Positions 1 through 12,400 of a stretch of DNA of 64,000 nt are shown here, piece by piece; the stretch's first letter is position 1; every line of letters begins with the position of its first letter. The notes beneath the pieces were generated by a model, which worked only from the letters and a program-made list of their open reading frames with translations, had not been told where the DNA came from and did no database searches. A program made the translations under genes and the position numbers. This DNA comes from [Phialemoniopsis] sp. UDSM-2020 (taxonomy: Eukaryota; Ascomycota; Sordariomycetes; Thyridiales; Thyridiaceae). The DNA lies in assembly GCA_018873225.1 (NCBI GenBank), contig JAEILZ010000004.1, positions 1,240,001-1,304,000 of the forward strand, in the 5' to 3' direction.

Positions 1-235
1 CCCAGTGCAGCCCTACATCCCGTCCATACTGGTATCGCATCAACTACAACAACAACAACCTCCGCCAATGTCCCAGAGTTTGCTTTTCATATAGTTTTGA
101 AAAAATGTACAAGTCCAGCTTTCCCGGCCGACGACGGCGAGTGCTCTATGCCGGGAGGGAAAAAAAAGCTGGTCGCAGTCTGCCCTTGCACGGATCGCAG
201 GAAAGGTCTTCTCGGAAAACTCTCTTTCGCTGGAT

Positions 236-1078
236 TTACTGCTGCTTCTCCTCGGGGAACAGCTCCTCCTTGAGGAGGATGCCCAGCTCCTCCCGCATGG
301 GCTTGAGCTCCGCAAGGTATTGCTCGTACTGGCCCTTGTTTTCGACCTTGGCCTTGATGCCTGTGACGGTGTGACTGCGTGTTAGCTTACTCGACCCAGG
401 TATAGCTCGACGGGAAACGTCGAGGCACTCGAAGAGGGATATATATGCAACGTACCCTCAAAGACACGGACGGCGGTGGGGTAGTCGTTCACCCGGCGGG
501 CGGCTTTTAGCGCAGCGACGAGAACGGAAGGGGAGGGGACGAGATCGTAGGCGAAGGCGTTGTTGAGGTTGCGCTGTGGTGGTGCGTCGACGTCAGTCCA
601 GCTGGTTCTTATCATGGCCTTTCTGTCCAAGAACACCCGCCGTCATAACCTCGGGTGGGTCCACCACATCAACCACGTACCTGGAGCTCGAAAACATCCT
701 GAACACCGTCAAACTCCTTCTCGTACCTGCACAAAAGAGCTTCCATTAGCCAATTGGGTTCCCAAATGAGGTCATGCTGCCCATTGAAGCTATATTGGTG
801 GTCGCGACGGGGGCCAATGGATCGAGGGGGAACCGGGTCACGCCATGATGACTCGGGTGCAGTTTGGAGGTTTCGTACCGGGCGGAGAATTCCTCGAAGG
901 TCTCCTCGCCGTGGTCGGAGCGGAGGCGAGCAGAGGTGCTGAAGGTAGGAGCGGCAATGACACCGGGCAGGATCATGGCGGCGCGGGCAGACAGAGGCTG
1001 GGCGGTGCGCAGGGTGTTGGCGCGGAAGAAGGTGGTGGCAGGGCCGCGGGCGGCGACTCGGAGGAGGGAGGCGGACAT
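236..1078 (-). CDS. COX6: Cytochrome c oxidase subunit 6 (subunit Va homologue), mitochondrial
   Basis: Nuclear-encoded structural subunit of respiratory complex IV in the mitochondrial inner membrane. Four exons on the minus strand: 1078-879, 726-681, 573-456 and 360-236, all GT-AG, giving 162 aa. The first ~50 residues are Arg/Ser/Ala-rich with no acidic residue, as expected of a matrix-targeting presequence. The mature part starts near ETFEEFSARYEKEFDG and carries the conserved VPSPSVLVAALKAARRVNDYPTAVRVFEG helical block of the COX5A/COX6 family, ending EELFPEEKQQ. The first ATG of the exon was used; upstream in-frame codons lack an ATG. A CCAAT box on the minus strand (1355-1351) lies about 275 bp upstream and could bind the HAP complex, the usual activator of respiratory genes (inference). 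Diverges from the elongase gene. Confidence 0.95.
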
Positions 1079-2342
1079 TGCGGCGGTTGTGCGTCGGTAG
1101 AGGGGGAAACAAGGACAAAAGGTAAGGAGCAGGAGCAGCGGAGAGCCAGACAAAAGAGATTGAGGTTGTTGTGTGTGTGTGAAGTCGTGAGACGGGCTCC
1201 TTGGGTGAAGCTTTGATTTGGGTAGGGAAGTTTGGAATCGAATGATCTCTCGGCTACGAATTTCTCTGCCTTAGTAACCTAGGAATTCCGGCTGGCTGGC
1301 TGGCTGGCTTGGACTTGACTGGCTGGCCTGCAGCGATTTGCGTGAAAATAATTGGCTGCCTTTCCGCCTGAGGCACCCGGGCCCCAGCAAGACCAGCACC
1401 CAGTCCAAATCTCAACCAATGAGAAGCTTTGCTTTTTCAATTCGACACTAGAGCCATTACAGGCCACGCTTTATCCCTTTCTGAGAAGGCAATGAGGGAT
1501 GGATTAACAGCATGGCAAAACAACGTGATGTGTTGGATACATGCAACTGAGGAGGATCTAGTGTGTGTTTGTTTGAAGCTAGGTGTAACTTCAAGATATC
1601 AATTGAGCAACATAGTTTGTTGCTGCAATTCGATCTTTCCATGGAGTCTTTAAATTCATGTACCTAATCAAATAATGAGAGAATTCAAGAAAAAAGGAAC
1701 CTAGGCTTCTGTACAAGCTCCGAGTCCCGAGGCCCAGGTTCTCAAAGGGACACCTGGTACGGTACTCCGTACTTTTTCCCTGAATACCAGGGCGGCGTCT
1801 GTGGGGGGAAGTGTACTGCTACCTATCAGCCAACTGCGTCACTCTGCCCAATCATTCTACACTCATTCACGTGCATTGCATCCATTAAGGTGCATCCGCT
1901 TGGAGAATGAGGAAGGCCAAGAATGGTTATACAGTGTATCTCCAAAGATCCGTACACGACTTTGTGCATAGACAGGGATGGCTAACAGTCTGCTTCACAA
2001 ACGTCCAAAGAATGCTGTTAGTGCTGTGTCCTTGTCAGATCCAGAATTCCAATAGGCACCCCTGTGGTTTTTTTGCATCCGCCTCCGATCGTAACTGTAA
2101 ATTACAATGGCATTCACAGCGAATCACATGCGCATCTCGAGAGATTGGCTCGTGCTAATCTTGCAACCACTTGAACCCGACCGGCCGCCGTTAGGGGCTC
2201 CAAGGCGCGTGGACGACCAGGGGCAGGGCAGCGGACAAGTAGAACGGGGGGCAATTCTGGCTGAAATGACACCGAAGCTTTAGTGTGTTTTTTTGCCTCG
2301 CAGTGCTTAGGAGGCATTTCCCCTTTTTTCAGAGGGGGGGAG

Positions 2343-2363
2343 GAGACTAGAGACTAGAGACTA
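2343..2363. repeat. Three tandem copies of GAGACTA
   Basis: Perfect head-to-tail 7-bp repeat about 500 bp upstream of the elongase ATG and about 100 bp upstream of its pyrimidine-rich core promoter. It may be a clustered factor-binding site or a simple microsatellite. Confidence 0.8.
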
Positions 2364-2718
2364 CCGCCGTCAAAATATTTTGTCGTTTCTGGCAGGTTGA
2401 TAAGCTACCACCGACGTAGCTTATTCCCAGCAGAGCCACCCTTTCCTCCAACCTTTTTTCTTCTTCTCCCATTCTTCTCATCACAGGAGTCGTCGTCTCG
2501 CCTCAATCCCAAGGAAACGACTCGGTGGCTTTTCCTTCTTTCTTGTCACTCCTTCAAACCTCACGGGTTTTCTGTTTCTTTTCCCCTCTGGTGGACGCGC
2601 CGGATAATCTTGTCTTGTTAGGGAAACAACCTCCCTGCTCGCTCTTATCCGCGTCTTCCGTGCCAGCCTGTGCGCAAAAACCAAACCCTCGTCCTGTCGC
2701 GAGGCGCAAAGTTTGACT

Positions 2719-2810
2719 GTGAGTCTGATCGACCCGTGACCGTTCAATGGGCACATAAAGACGCATTGCGACGCGAATCCCAACCAACTGACCATTTCTT
2801 CCTTTTGCAG
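2719..2810 (+). other. Probable 5' UTR intron of the elongase gene
   Basis: GTGAGT donor at 2719 and a TTTTGCAG acceptor ending at 2810, with a pyrimidine run just before the acceptor. It lies between the pyrimidine-rich promoter tract and the ATG at 2852. Introns in the leader are common in highly expressed fungal genes. Inferred from splice signals only. Confidence 0.55.
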
Positions 2811-2851
2811 ACTCACTTGTAATCCGGTATCGAGAAACTACAGTCGTCGCG

Positions 2852-4041
2852 ATGTCGTCTTCGTTTCCCATCCCCACCATCGATCGGCCCTTTGGCATCG
2901 AGCTATGGCCCTACTTCAGCAAGGCCTTTGAGATGGTCGCTGGCTACCCGGCTGAGGACTTCAGGTTCAAAGTCGGCGAGACCCCCATGTCGACCCTCAA
3001 GGAGACTGGCATTTTCATTGTCATCTACTATTTTATCATCTTCGGCGGCAGGGAGCTGATGCGCAACCGCGAGCCCTTCAAGCTCAAGGCCCTCTTCCTC
3101 ATCCACAACTTCTACCTTACTGCTATCAGCGGTATACTTCTGGTTCTCTTCATTGAGCAGCTTTTGCCCACGGTCGTCCGCGGTGGTATTTTCCACGCCA
3201 TCTGCCACGTCGAGGGTGGCTGGACTCAGCCTCTTGTCGTCCTCTATTACGTATGCGCTTCCTATACTCCTGCATCCATACCATCTGCAACGAAACTAAC
3301 CTTATACTAGCTGAACTACCTGACCAAGTACCTGGAGCTGCTCGACACCGTGTTCCTGTTCCTCAAGAAGAAGCCCCTGAGTATGTTTGGCCCCAAAACT
3401 TCGCGTAGTGGACATGTGCTGACCGGGTCCTAGCCTTCCTCCACTGCTACCACCACGGCGCTACTGCCTTCCTCTGCTACACCCAGCTCATCGGCTCTAC
3501 CGCTGTCTCCTGGGTTCCCATCACCCTGAACCTGACCGTCCACGTTGTCATGTACTGGTACTACTTCCAGTCGGCCCGTGGCATCCGCATTTGGTGGAAG
3601 GAGTGGGTTACCCGCCTCCAGATCATCCAGTTCGTCATCGATCTCGGTAAGTTGCACCCCTTGGATCTCCAAGTCGCTCCAGCACCATCTAACAGGTACC
3701 ATCCAGGCTTCGTCTACTTTGCCTCGTACACTTACTTCACCTCGGCCTACTTCCCCTGGATGCCCAACGCTGGCAAGTGTGCCGGTGAGGAGTTTGCCGC
3801 TTTCGCTGGTATCGGCACTCTGAGCTCGTACCTGGTCCTGTTCATCTCGTTCTACTTCGCCACCTACAAGCGCGACCGCAAGGCCCCGACCGCTCGCAAG
3901 TCGCTGCGTCGCATGAGCCAGGCTCCTCTGCCCGACCCGCAGGACCTGATTCACGGTCACGTCACCCACCAGGAGGCCACCCCTGCCAAGACCACGGGCG
4001 CCAAGGTCAACGGCTCTACTCCCCGCTCGCGCAAGGCATAA
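2852..4041 (+). CDS. Fatty acid elongase, ELO/GNS1/SUR4 family
   Basis: Condensing enzyme (3-ketoacyl-CoA synthase) of the ER very-long-chain fatty acid elongation cycle, supplying acyl chains for sphingolipids. Exons 2852-3250, 3311-3380, 3434-3646 and 3707-4041 give 338 aa, the usual fungal size. The catalytic histidine box HxxHH is H160-C-Y-H163-H164, preceded by the KYLELLDTVF motif and followed by MYWYYFQSARG. About seven hydrophobic segments are visible, and the C-terminus is a basic Ser/Thr/Pro tail facing the cytosol. Exon 4 starts at the second of two nearby AG acceptors (3705-3706), because the first (AACAG at 3691-3695) would shift the frame. Codon usage is strongly biased to C/G endings, suggesting high expression. 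Whether it is ELO2-like or ELO3-like cannot be decided by eye. Confidence 0.95.
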
Positions 4042-7000
4042 ACGCCTTGTCGGGGGGGATTAGTCACCTGCAAGCGGGGGTCATCGACAAGTGTAGAGAA
4101 GAACACATGCGTCTTTGTCTATCAGTATCTGTTCACATCGATGTCGAACCCCCGGTGGCGATAAACAAGTTTCAAGTGCTCTCGAGGCAAGAGGGCCATT
4201 CTCGAAGGGCGGCGTTTCTTTGTCGCCCTGGTTTTTGAGGAATAGGGTTGCGCTTTTCGCAAACATGTATTCATGGCATCTGGATCATTTGCAAGGAGTT
4301 ATACGAAGGAAAATCATATCGGCTCTGGTTTATGTGACGTCGTACATCTACCAGCGGAGGAGGGATGGAGGGCGTGGCTTGTGTGAGGAGCAGCACGCGT
4401 GTACATCACGAAGGTTCAAGGCGCGTGGACACAAGGGAGGAGGTTGTCTGTACGATGCGGGCGGCGGTTCCGGCCGAGGTCCTGCTGCCGGCGGTATATG
4501 GTTTATGGGCATCGGAGGACCAGCAAGAAGGGTCGTCACAGCCGCTCTGTCCGACTCATCCCGCCGTCTTTTCTGTATCTCATAGGGTATCATCGACTCT
4601 GACCGCTCGCGCACCTCTTCTTGAGTGTTGTGGGCTGGTAAAGCCGACCAACATCTAAAGTAATAATTTAGTAACAGTAAACTCATGTCCTCGAACTTGT
4701 CCATGTGAATGGTACGGGATCTGACTGCCAGTATACGATGTTCTCTGCCAAAGCGTCGGATCGTCTACTGGGTCAAGGGTGAAATCGCATCCCATGCACT
4801 CCACCATGCAGAGTACAATCCAATGTTGTGTTTCCATTGCCTATCGTCTACCTTCTCCAGTCGATGTGTTACACAACGCGTCTACAGAGATTACTTGATA
4901 CTCGGGTACCCATCGCTGCTTCGAGGATCGGCGAGGAGGGATCGTCCATCTATATATGTCTTGATGTGATATCATTTTGGCAATCATATTAGATAGACAT
5001 GCCCCAGGACTAAAGAACAAGATGATCATCTACGGAGACTAGAGTCTAGAATTATTTGGCTGAAAGCCACGTTTCCCCAAGGTTACCTACGAGGATTCTA
5101 TCACGACCTGGATTCTCCTATAGGGACGATCACATATGATAGCATTAAGTCCGATAGTGGCCCCTCGTCCGCACCTACCACTGCTCTGGGTCGGTCAGTG
5201 GTCTTCCCGTCTCTACGCTCCCAGAAAGGGAAAGAAGACTAGTCCCGTCCATGGGACATCCCGGTTCGCGAAAACCGTGCCGCACCGAGACCGAGGCGAA
5301 AGGATGGGGGCGAAGGGGAGGGCTATTTCCAGCGTGCATGGGGATCATCTCCTCTAGGCTTCTACTGATGGCAGCAGGACGGAATCCCGGGTCATCGTAC
5401 GTCAAGCAGGCAACTATGTGTGCAGATGTGTGGTTTTGGCGGTGTTAGTTAGGGACGAGGTTGATACGTTGGTTTAGAGAGCTAGCAGCATTCCAACGAA
5501 AGGCGGGAGGCTTTGGGGGCGCGAAGGTAGGCCAACATCAAACACTTGCGTCACGGGAAGAGGTTGGAATCGCCTTACAAAGCATTCTACAGTGGCCATC
5601 CGTGATGTTGGCCCTCTTGTTGCATTCGTTGTTCTGCAAAGGACGATGGGGGCCGGTTTCGGGGGTGGTGTTAGTTGGCCGGGGCCTCCGGGGCGGGACC
5701 CAACAGCGCCGGAGCGCGGCACGGGGGCCTGGGATGTTGGACCGCCCCCGGGGTGTTGGAGGATGCTCGATCCTTTCCGAGTGCGCAGGCCACATCGGAC
5801 TCCATTGAGGCGCATGTCTACATATGGATTCAAGGAATCTCTTGGCTTCGGATAGGACAGATCAACAACAAGCAAAAAATATAAAAGTAAATCCTCAGAG
5901 TGGTGTGCTAAAGACCAGCCGGAGCGAATGTTCCCCCTTTCAGTATGGTACTGCCAGCGCAGCAAAAGCACAACCCGCAACTCCACAGTCTCCAACCACA
6001 AACAGAAGAAAAAATACACAACCCGCGCCCGAATGATATAAATATATATTGATTTACAAAGAACACGGCAAGTCACAACCAGAAGAGGAAGATTGGCGGC
6101 GAAACCCGAAAAATGACAAAAGATTAAGTGAGAACTCTGCTTACGGCCCCCTCGAGGCCACCTTGCAACATCTTTTCCGATCTGCTTACAACAATCACCA
6201 TGTTGGGGGCAAAGCGTTGTCAGACCTGAACTGAAGAAAGCATGATGTTGCCTGTTTCGTTGGCCAACGCTCCGATGATGTGCGTGCGGCCGCCCTGAAC
6301 GGCCCATCGGCACACCTTCTGTCTTCGACATCTTGTTGGCCTGTTAGACCTGAAAGTGAGGCCCAGCCAAAGGTGCAGTAGTACTTGCAGTTGTTGCCAC
6401 GCCATACAGAGAGATGCAAGCATATCTGGCATACATGCCTTAGCCTCTCTCTCTGGCTGCTCGCTCGCACTTCATCGTACCCTGTCGATTCCTCCCCCGT
6501 CATTACTGCCCACTGAGCGTGCACCTACAGGAACGGCACCTTAGTTTTTGCCCTCCTTCGAATATAGCCTGTTCCTGCATGTTGGGTTAACGGGTCATGG
6601 GGGTTGGCTCGCTTGGTTGGCTGGCCCTTCTCTCTGTATGCATGCACTTCCCGATTCAAAATGTGGGTAGGGGTGTGCGCGCATCAAGGATGCATTTTGA
6701 TTATTAGGATAGACTGGTCCCGTTGCGACTCTACCTAACTACTTTGAAAATATCACACCGAATTGAATTATCGAACTCCGTACTGCACTTGACTTGCTCA
6801 AGGGGCGGCGCGCAGATGAGCAACAGAGATCTACAGAATTCAAAGATGGTGTGAAGAAAAGAGTGGCAGGTGACATGATCATCTTTAATTGCGAAATAAG
6901 AGGCGTCCGGCGAATGGTGATGTATGGCGTTTTGTTTCGAGCAAGGGATGGGCATAGGGCTTCTTGGGTGCGTGCGGTGGTGTAAGTGAGCTGCAGCCCC

Positions 7001-8166
7001 TGGATAGCCGGACTCTGGCGCTATCGAAGCTGTCAAGTCTGCTGAGCATCTTTAGATACACCACGTTCCTGACCTACAATGGCCGCCAAGGGAAAGAACC
7101 AGTCCGTTATTGTACGTGTAGTTAGGCTTATCGTCATGAACAAGGTTGAAGATCTTCGGGGCCCTAGATCTAAGGTGTTAGCCAGGGTCCTTATTTCCCC
7201 CCTCCTCCTCAAACACACCTAGCATGGCCTCCTTGCTCTATCACCAAGGAACCCCGCTAGCCTCTTGATTCAGATGTACGGGGATGAACGTATGCATGCA
7301 TATATACGTCTATTTGATCTAAGCGACATTGCAATTGTAAAATCCGTGCGTCACTCCGCGGGGCAGAGATGTGAAATGACAGGAACATGTTAGAGAGTCA
7401 AGACAGTCAGTGCACACGATGCAAGCACTCAAAGACAAAGTCCCCCGGTAGCCGAAAGACAAGACAAGAACCACCGCTCGGATCCCCTGCTTAAACCGAC
7501 GCGGGCACCCGCCGTCAAGTCTCACACACATGTATGCACACACTCAACTTACACAGCCCTCGCTCGGCCGCTCGGTTGACATGTCTGAGATGTTGGGGGT
7601 TAATAGGCAGGCAGCTACGTATGGCTGTTTTGTCTTACACGGCGCCAAAACTAAGTCAAAGCGAAACAAGATCACGTAGCAAGGCTGGGTCTGAGATGAG
7701 ACGAAGAATGTCATGAACAGATATAGTAAAAAAAGAAAATGAAAATTTCTTGGATGATCAAGGAAAGCCTTGTTCTGGTATCATAGCACACATGTTTTCC
7801 CAATTCCCGTTTCCCAATCCAATGCGAGACAGCCGTCGGATTCAGCTGCTCCTTCCCATAGCCTAGCCTCATTTCATCTCATCTGACTCATCGTAATGTC
7901 CAGCCACCCGAGGCTTTGTGCTGTCAATCGCCAATATCCCCTTCCGATGCGCCGATGTGCCCGACCGTGTATTTCCCAGATGCCCCGTAAAGTAAACGCC
8001 AGTGTAGTGTGTGATGTGCAGAGCGAGTGCGATATGCCCTGGAAATTCAGAGATCCCCCCAAAACAAAACGCAAGTGGTATAACCCAGTAAAAAAGCAAT
8101 GAAACCGACAACTCCTTTGTGAGATAGTAGAAATGATGATGATGATGATATGAGTAAGAAAGACGT
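4042..8166. other. Intergenic region, no gene recognised
   Basis: 4.1 kb between the elongase 3' end and the tail of the next gene. The many open frames mix TTG/GTG/CTG starts, have no consistent codon bias, and overlap one another on both strands. An (ATG/ATC)n-type microsatellite lies at about 8132-8149. An ACTCCGTA motif is at 6775-6782. I see no tRNA-like T-arm or transposon signature. Confidence 0.5.
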
Positions 8167-9423
8167 TCACATCAGCCGGCTAGCAGCCTTGTTCGCCCTC
8201 CTCCGCGCCGCCAGACCCGCCAGCAGGCTGCGCCGGGCCTCCGTGACGGGCGAGACCGGCGAGTCGGGCAGGCCCATCGTGGAGGTAGACACCCGCCGGG
8301 GCGGCGTCGAGGCGTTCTTGCGCGCCGCCCGCATGATCTCGTTGTAGGTGACGGGCGACTGCGGCGAGCGCGGCGGCGTCTGCGGCCGGGTGATGATCGT
8401 CACGGCCGGCTCGAGGGCCTTCTTCTCCGGGACGACGGGGGCGGCAGGCTCCTTGACGGGCGAGGCCGAAGCTGAGAAGCTGTCGCGGGACTGCGAGGCC
8501 GCAAAGTCCCGGAGCAGGGGCTTGCTGCGCTTGCGGGCCAGCGTGAACGTCTTGGACACGCCGCGGAATAGGGCCGTGGCCTTGGACGGGCTGATATCGG
8601 ACTCGGTATCGTCCTCCTCGTGCGTCGTGGGCAGCGAGTAGGTGCTGCCGTTGGCGTAGGGGTCGATTGACAGGAACGAGTGCTGCCTTTGGTGGCTAGG
8701 CTTGCCGGACAGTAGTAGTGACGAGAACTTGTGGCTGCCGCTGCTCTTGCGGGAGAAGTGCGAGCTGACGGAGCCCGAGGACGAGGTCGAGGGGCGGGTC
8801 ATGCTGGCGAGGGTGCTCGTCGGTGCGCAGAGCATGCTCTCGCGGCGGGAGTTGACGGTGCTGGAGGAGCCGGAGCGGCGGACGGAGGGGAGGTCGACGA
8901 GGGAGGGCTTGCCGATGAAGACGACCGAGACCACCTTGGCCGTGTCCTCGTAGCTCCGGCGGGTGGGGGACTGCGGGTCGTCGTTGCTCGAGTCGTAGTC
9001 GTAGTCGGAGAAGTCGTCTGCTGAGGAAGATGCCTCCTCCTCTGATGACATGTAGACCTCGTGCGGATTGGCAGTCTCGAGGAGGTCCCGGGCCTCGAGG
9101 ATCTGGTGAGCCTCGATGGACGCCCGCAGTTTGAGGTGCAGGTCGTCGAAGAGACGGGAGGCCCTGAGGTTGCTCTTCTCGGGGAGGGCCGGCGGTGCCA
9201 GGCTGCCGACGGCGGCGTTCTTCTGTTGTGTGACGTTCATGTCTGCTGCTTCTTGGTCGTCGTCGACGTCGAGGCCGTATAGCTGGTCAATGATGCAGTC
9301 GTCGTAGGTTTCGTGGGACTGAGAGGTGAGCTGCGAGGCCTCTGTATATGACGTCTCGGGGCCGTTGACGGAGTCGGCCTGCCCAGGCTCCCTTACAGGC
9401 AAGGGTTGGTGCACCAGAGACAT
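8167..9423 (-). CDS. Low-complexity protein of unknown function
   Basis: Single-exon ORF of 418 aa with an ATG start. I do not recognise a catalytic domain. The N-terminal third contains a more ordered-looking block (YDDCIIDQLYGLDVDDD, then a predicted helical stretch SRLFDDLHLKLRASIEAHQILEARDLLE at about residues 88-115) followed by an acidic Ser/Asp run (SSEEEASSSADDFSDYDYD). The rest is Ser/Pro/Arg-rich with many SP and RRxS sites, as in phosphorylated scaffold or signalling proteins. The ordered C-terminal motif PVTYNEIMRAARKNASTPPRRVS is typical of conserved but uncharacterised Pezizomycotina proteins. Codons are G/C-ending throughout, so the frame is real. The minus strand is pyrimidine-rich at about 10021-9965, which may mark the core promoter and a leader of about 550 nt. 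Confidence 0.8.
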   Translation of the reverse strand: MSLVHQPLPVREPGQADSVNGPETSYTEASQLTSQSHETYDDCIIDQLYGLDVDDDQEAADMNVTQQKNAAVGSLAPPALPEKSNLRASRLFDDLHLKLRASIEAHQILEARDLLETANPHEVYMSSEEEASSSADDFSDYDYDSSNDDPQSPTRRSYEDTAKVVSVVFIGKPSLVDLPSVRRSGSSSTVNSRRESMLCAPTSTLASMTRPSTSSSGSVSSHFSRKSSGSHKFSSLLLSGKPSHQRQHSFLSIDPYANGSTYSLPTTHEEDDTESDISPSKATALFRGVSKTFTLARKRSKPLLRDFAASQSRDSFSASASPVKEPAAPVVPEKKALEPAVTIITRPQTPPRSPQSPVTYNEIMRAARKNASTPPRRVSTSTMGLPDSPVSPVTEARRSLLAGLAARRRANKAASRLM

Positions 9424-12400
9424 TGCCCGTGGAATGGGGTGGCGGCAATAGTTTCGCGAGTCCGGTCTCCGGGATTGGACTGGAACGGAAGACTCGAAGC
9501 GTGTCGTTCCTCAAGGGAGAAGCGAAAAGGCTCCAAAAGGCGTGTAAGCGAGCTCTTGGGGTGGTGGTGTCTAGTCTTGTCTTGTTCACAGATGCTGATC
9601 CACAGCAATCTGCCCGCGTCTATTAGCAACCGGCGCTCTCGTGTTGGAATGGCGGCTCGGATATGTCTAAGGGTGGAACATGAAGGAAGGGAGGACAGCT
9701 GAGCGTGCTAGACAGGGTGGAGGGCCATCGCCATTTTTAACAGAAAAGATGGGATGGAGGATGGGACAAGAGGAGGAGGAGGGGTGTGTAAGTCGAGTTG
9801 GTAAACTGATAGTCTGCAACCCATTCTCCAGACCCAAGGCCGCCACAATGCCAATCCCAGCTTGGGGTGTGAATGAACTTGTGTGTGTAAAGCGCGCCCT
9901 GTGCCTTAATACAGGATATATGAGGCGGGGATGGGTGGGAGGGATTGATTGACATGGGTATTTTTGGGTGCAAGGGGCAGAAGAGCAGGGGTAGCAGGAG
10001 GAGCAGGGGAAGAGGGGGGTGTTGATCTAGAGAGGATAAGCAGCGTACCTTGCACACGCCCCCACAAAGGGTTGCTTGCTGTCGTCGATCTGTAATAGTA
10101 GACCCTTCAAGGGGTTTTCCAACAAGCGAAGCGAGGAATCACAGTATGTACGTTATGTAGAGCGACTGGTAGGAAAAAATGTTAGGCATGCGTCGCGACG
10201 GTTGACGTTGGTTGGCCGCAGATGGAGCCTCTGTTGTTTCATCTAAACCATCACCAAGGCCGACTTACCGGACGGGATGCCTCCTTCTCTGACCCCAAAT
10301 GTTTCCGTGGCAGTGTCTCGGTCGGCGGTGCCGCGCGCGCTCGACTGCTCTTTAAATGTGCTGAACGCTGACTGTCTGGATTGACGAAGGCTGGGCTGAG
10401 CTGGAACGAGCCTGTTATGAACGTATTTTGACAGCTGTGTGTCTTGGGTCGAGGTAGTGGTGTGTAAGACTGTTGCGGTTCGTACAACGTCCGGGCCAGA
10501 GCTGGACGGGGTGCAGATGTGAGGTGAGCGAAACGTCGACCGTTGGGAACGATCGGGAGGACAACGCCTTGAAATGCACTCTCTCGGGGAGGGAGTGGAG
10601 GGCTGAATGAGTTCTTGTAGTACGGTATTTCAGCCATAAGCCATTCTCACTCATTTTTCTTGCAATAGCAGGCCATCTACCCAACCTGCTCTAGCCCTTC
10701 TTCTCGCCATCTTAGTGCTGTCTCTCCATCTCTTCGAGTCGTGAAAAGCCTCTCCCGTGAACGGATCTGCTCACCTCACAGCGGACTGGCGGCGTGGCCT
10801 GCCTCACCCCCAGAGGGCATGTCTCGCTTGCTAGTGGCTGGAAGGGGTCTAATGGGTCCTGACAGGGGACCGCGTGCTGGGACTAGGCTAGCGTCGTCAC
10901 GAATCATGGGGGGTGGTGGTCATGTCTCATACCTGGGGTGGGCTGGAGGAGTCCAACTGCTTGCTCTCCAGCAGAAAAGACACACCACACACTAACGAGG
11001 ACTGTACTAGTCCTGGTACAGCATGGCCGCATCTCTGGGATGGGTACGCTGCTGCAGATGCAGAGCCGACCCAACATGCAGAGCGAGGGACCAAGCCTTT
11101 TGACGGCCATGATTGGGTTGGCCCGTTCTGCGCTGCTGCCACAACGGCGGCAAGAAGGGGAAAAAACCACGAGAGATAAAGCCATTCACCGCATGATTGG
11201 GTGTGTGCGCCGTGGCAACGGGTAGATCACGAAAAGAGGGAAGATGCGGAGCCGTTAAGGTTCTGATAGTGCCCTCGATCCCCAATGACTGCCCTTGTGC
11301 TACCTGCGCTTGAATTGGGCTATCGATCGGGCTTGGGGCAGACGGCATCAATGCCCTCGCTCGGAGCCCTTCCGAGCCCCCGGGGATCGCTTCAAGGAAT
11401 CGGCGGGATTGCGTGCCCTGGTACAATACAAGCCTCATCCTCTTGATTCCTCGCTCATCCTGAGTACAGTCGGGAAGGATGGGTGGGACTAACAAGTATA
11501 GAGCGGCCATTCCGCCAGGAATGGGAGTCTCGGAGGCCAACGCCCGCCGACCACTGCACCAACGAACCAGGCGAGGTCTTCCTCCCGCATGAACACCCAC
11601 ATTGATGCCATTATGCGAGGGCGCGGCCAGAAGAGCCCCCACTGGCTCGTTGGCCTCTGGTGGTGTCCTCGACCGAGAGAAATTTTCCTCGAGTCGAGCA
11701 CCTCCCAGTGGCCTACCGAGCGTGTTGGAATGCGGCATGGCGGGACATGTCTTGAAATTTTTCTCCAACCGTGGCTCTTTGATCGGAGACACTAACCGCA
11801 AGTTACCAGTCTGGAGGATCCGACGGCCAGAACCTTGAATTCAAGTAGGGTAGATAGATTGACTACCTACAGACCGCCAGAGGTATCTGTGAATACAGCA
11901 AATAGCTATCTTGCCTCTCACGTGTCGGAGGCTATATCACAGCAACCAAAATGGACCGCCAGATCATCGACGGACTGTTTCATGCCGACGTAAAAGAGGT
12001 GTAGTAAGTACGGACAAAGAATCTAGCATCTTGCTAGAAGAGACTCTTCCTAGACACACGGCGGACCTTTCTTTGGCCGTCATTGTGTTCGCCCGCTTAC
12101 AACCTTATTGGGGAACTTATGGCAGCAGCCACTTGGGGTCGATGTCTTGGCTCTTCTGGCTGTCAACAAGGTCTACTTGTTGCTTCTCAGGAAGTAGAAC
12201 AATATGACAATGGCTCGCTGGACAGGTGCGCATTGCGATGTTGCCGGGGGTGGGTGAGCATACTGGTGGCCGGTGTGGGGCCGTCATCGGGCAGCCGCCT
12301 CCGGCTTCCTCTCTCCTCAGCCGGCTTGCCTTCATGTCGCTGAACAATTGAATAGCACCTTGGCTTGCTTAGCTACACGCGCTGCCACCCTCAGAGAGGA

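Larger units (their letters stand above)
1079..2851. promoter_or_regulatory. Shared divergent promoter of COX6 and the elongase
   Basis: No gene seen. It holds CCAAT boxes on both strands (1416-1420 plus, 1351-1355 minus), a (GGCT)5 microsatellite at 1290-1309, the near-palindrome GTACTCCGTAC at 1762-1772, three tandem GAGACTA copies at 2343-2363, and a pyrimidine-rich tract at about 2440-2485 typical of a fungal core promoter for the plus-strand gene. Confidence 0.6.

Noticed and set aside
5474..6331. 285-codon minus-strand open frame
   Set aside because: No domain, erratic composition with IYIYII runs from AT repeats, and no conserved features.
11007..11801. 264-codon minus-strand open frame
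   Set aside because: Begins at TTG; no recognisable domain, no fungal codon bias, no splice context. Probably chance in GC-balanced intergenic DNA.
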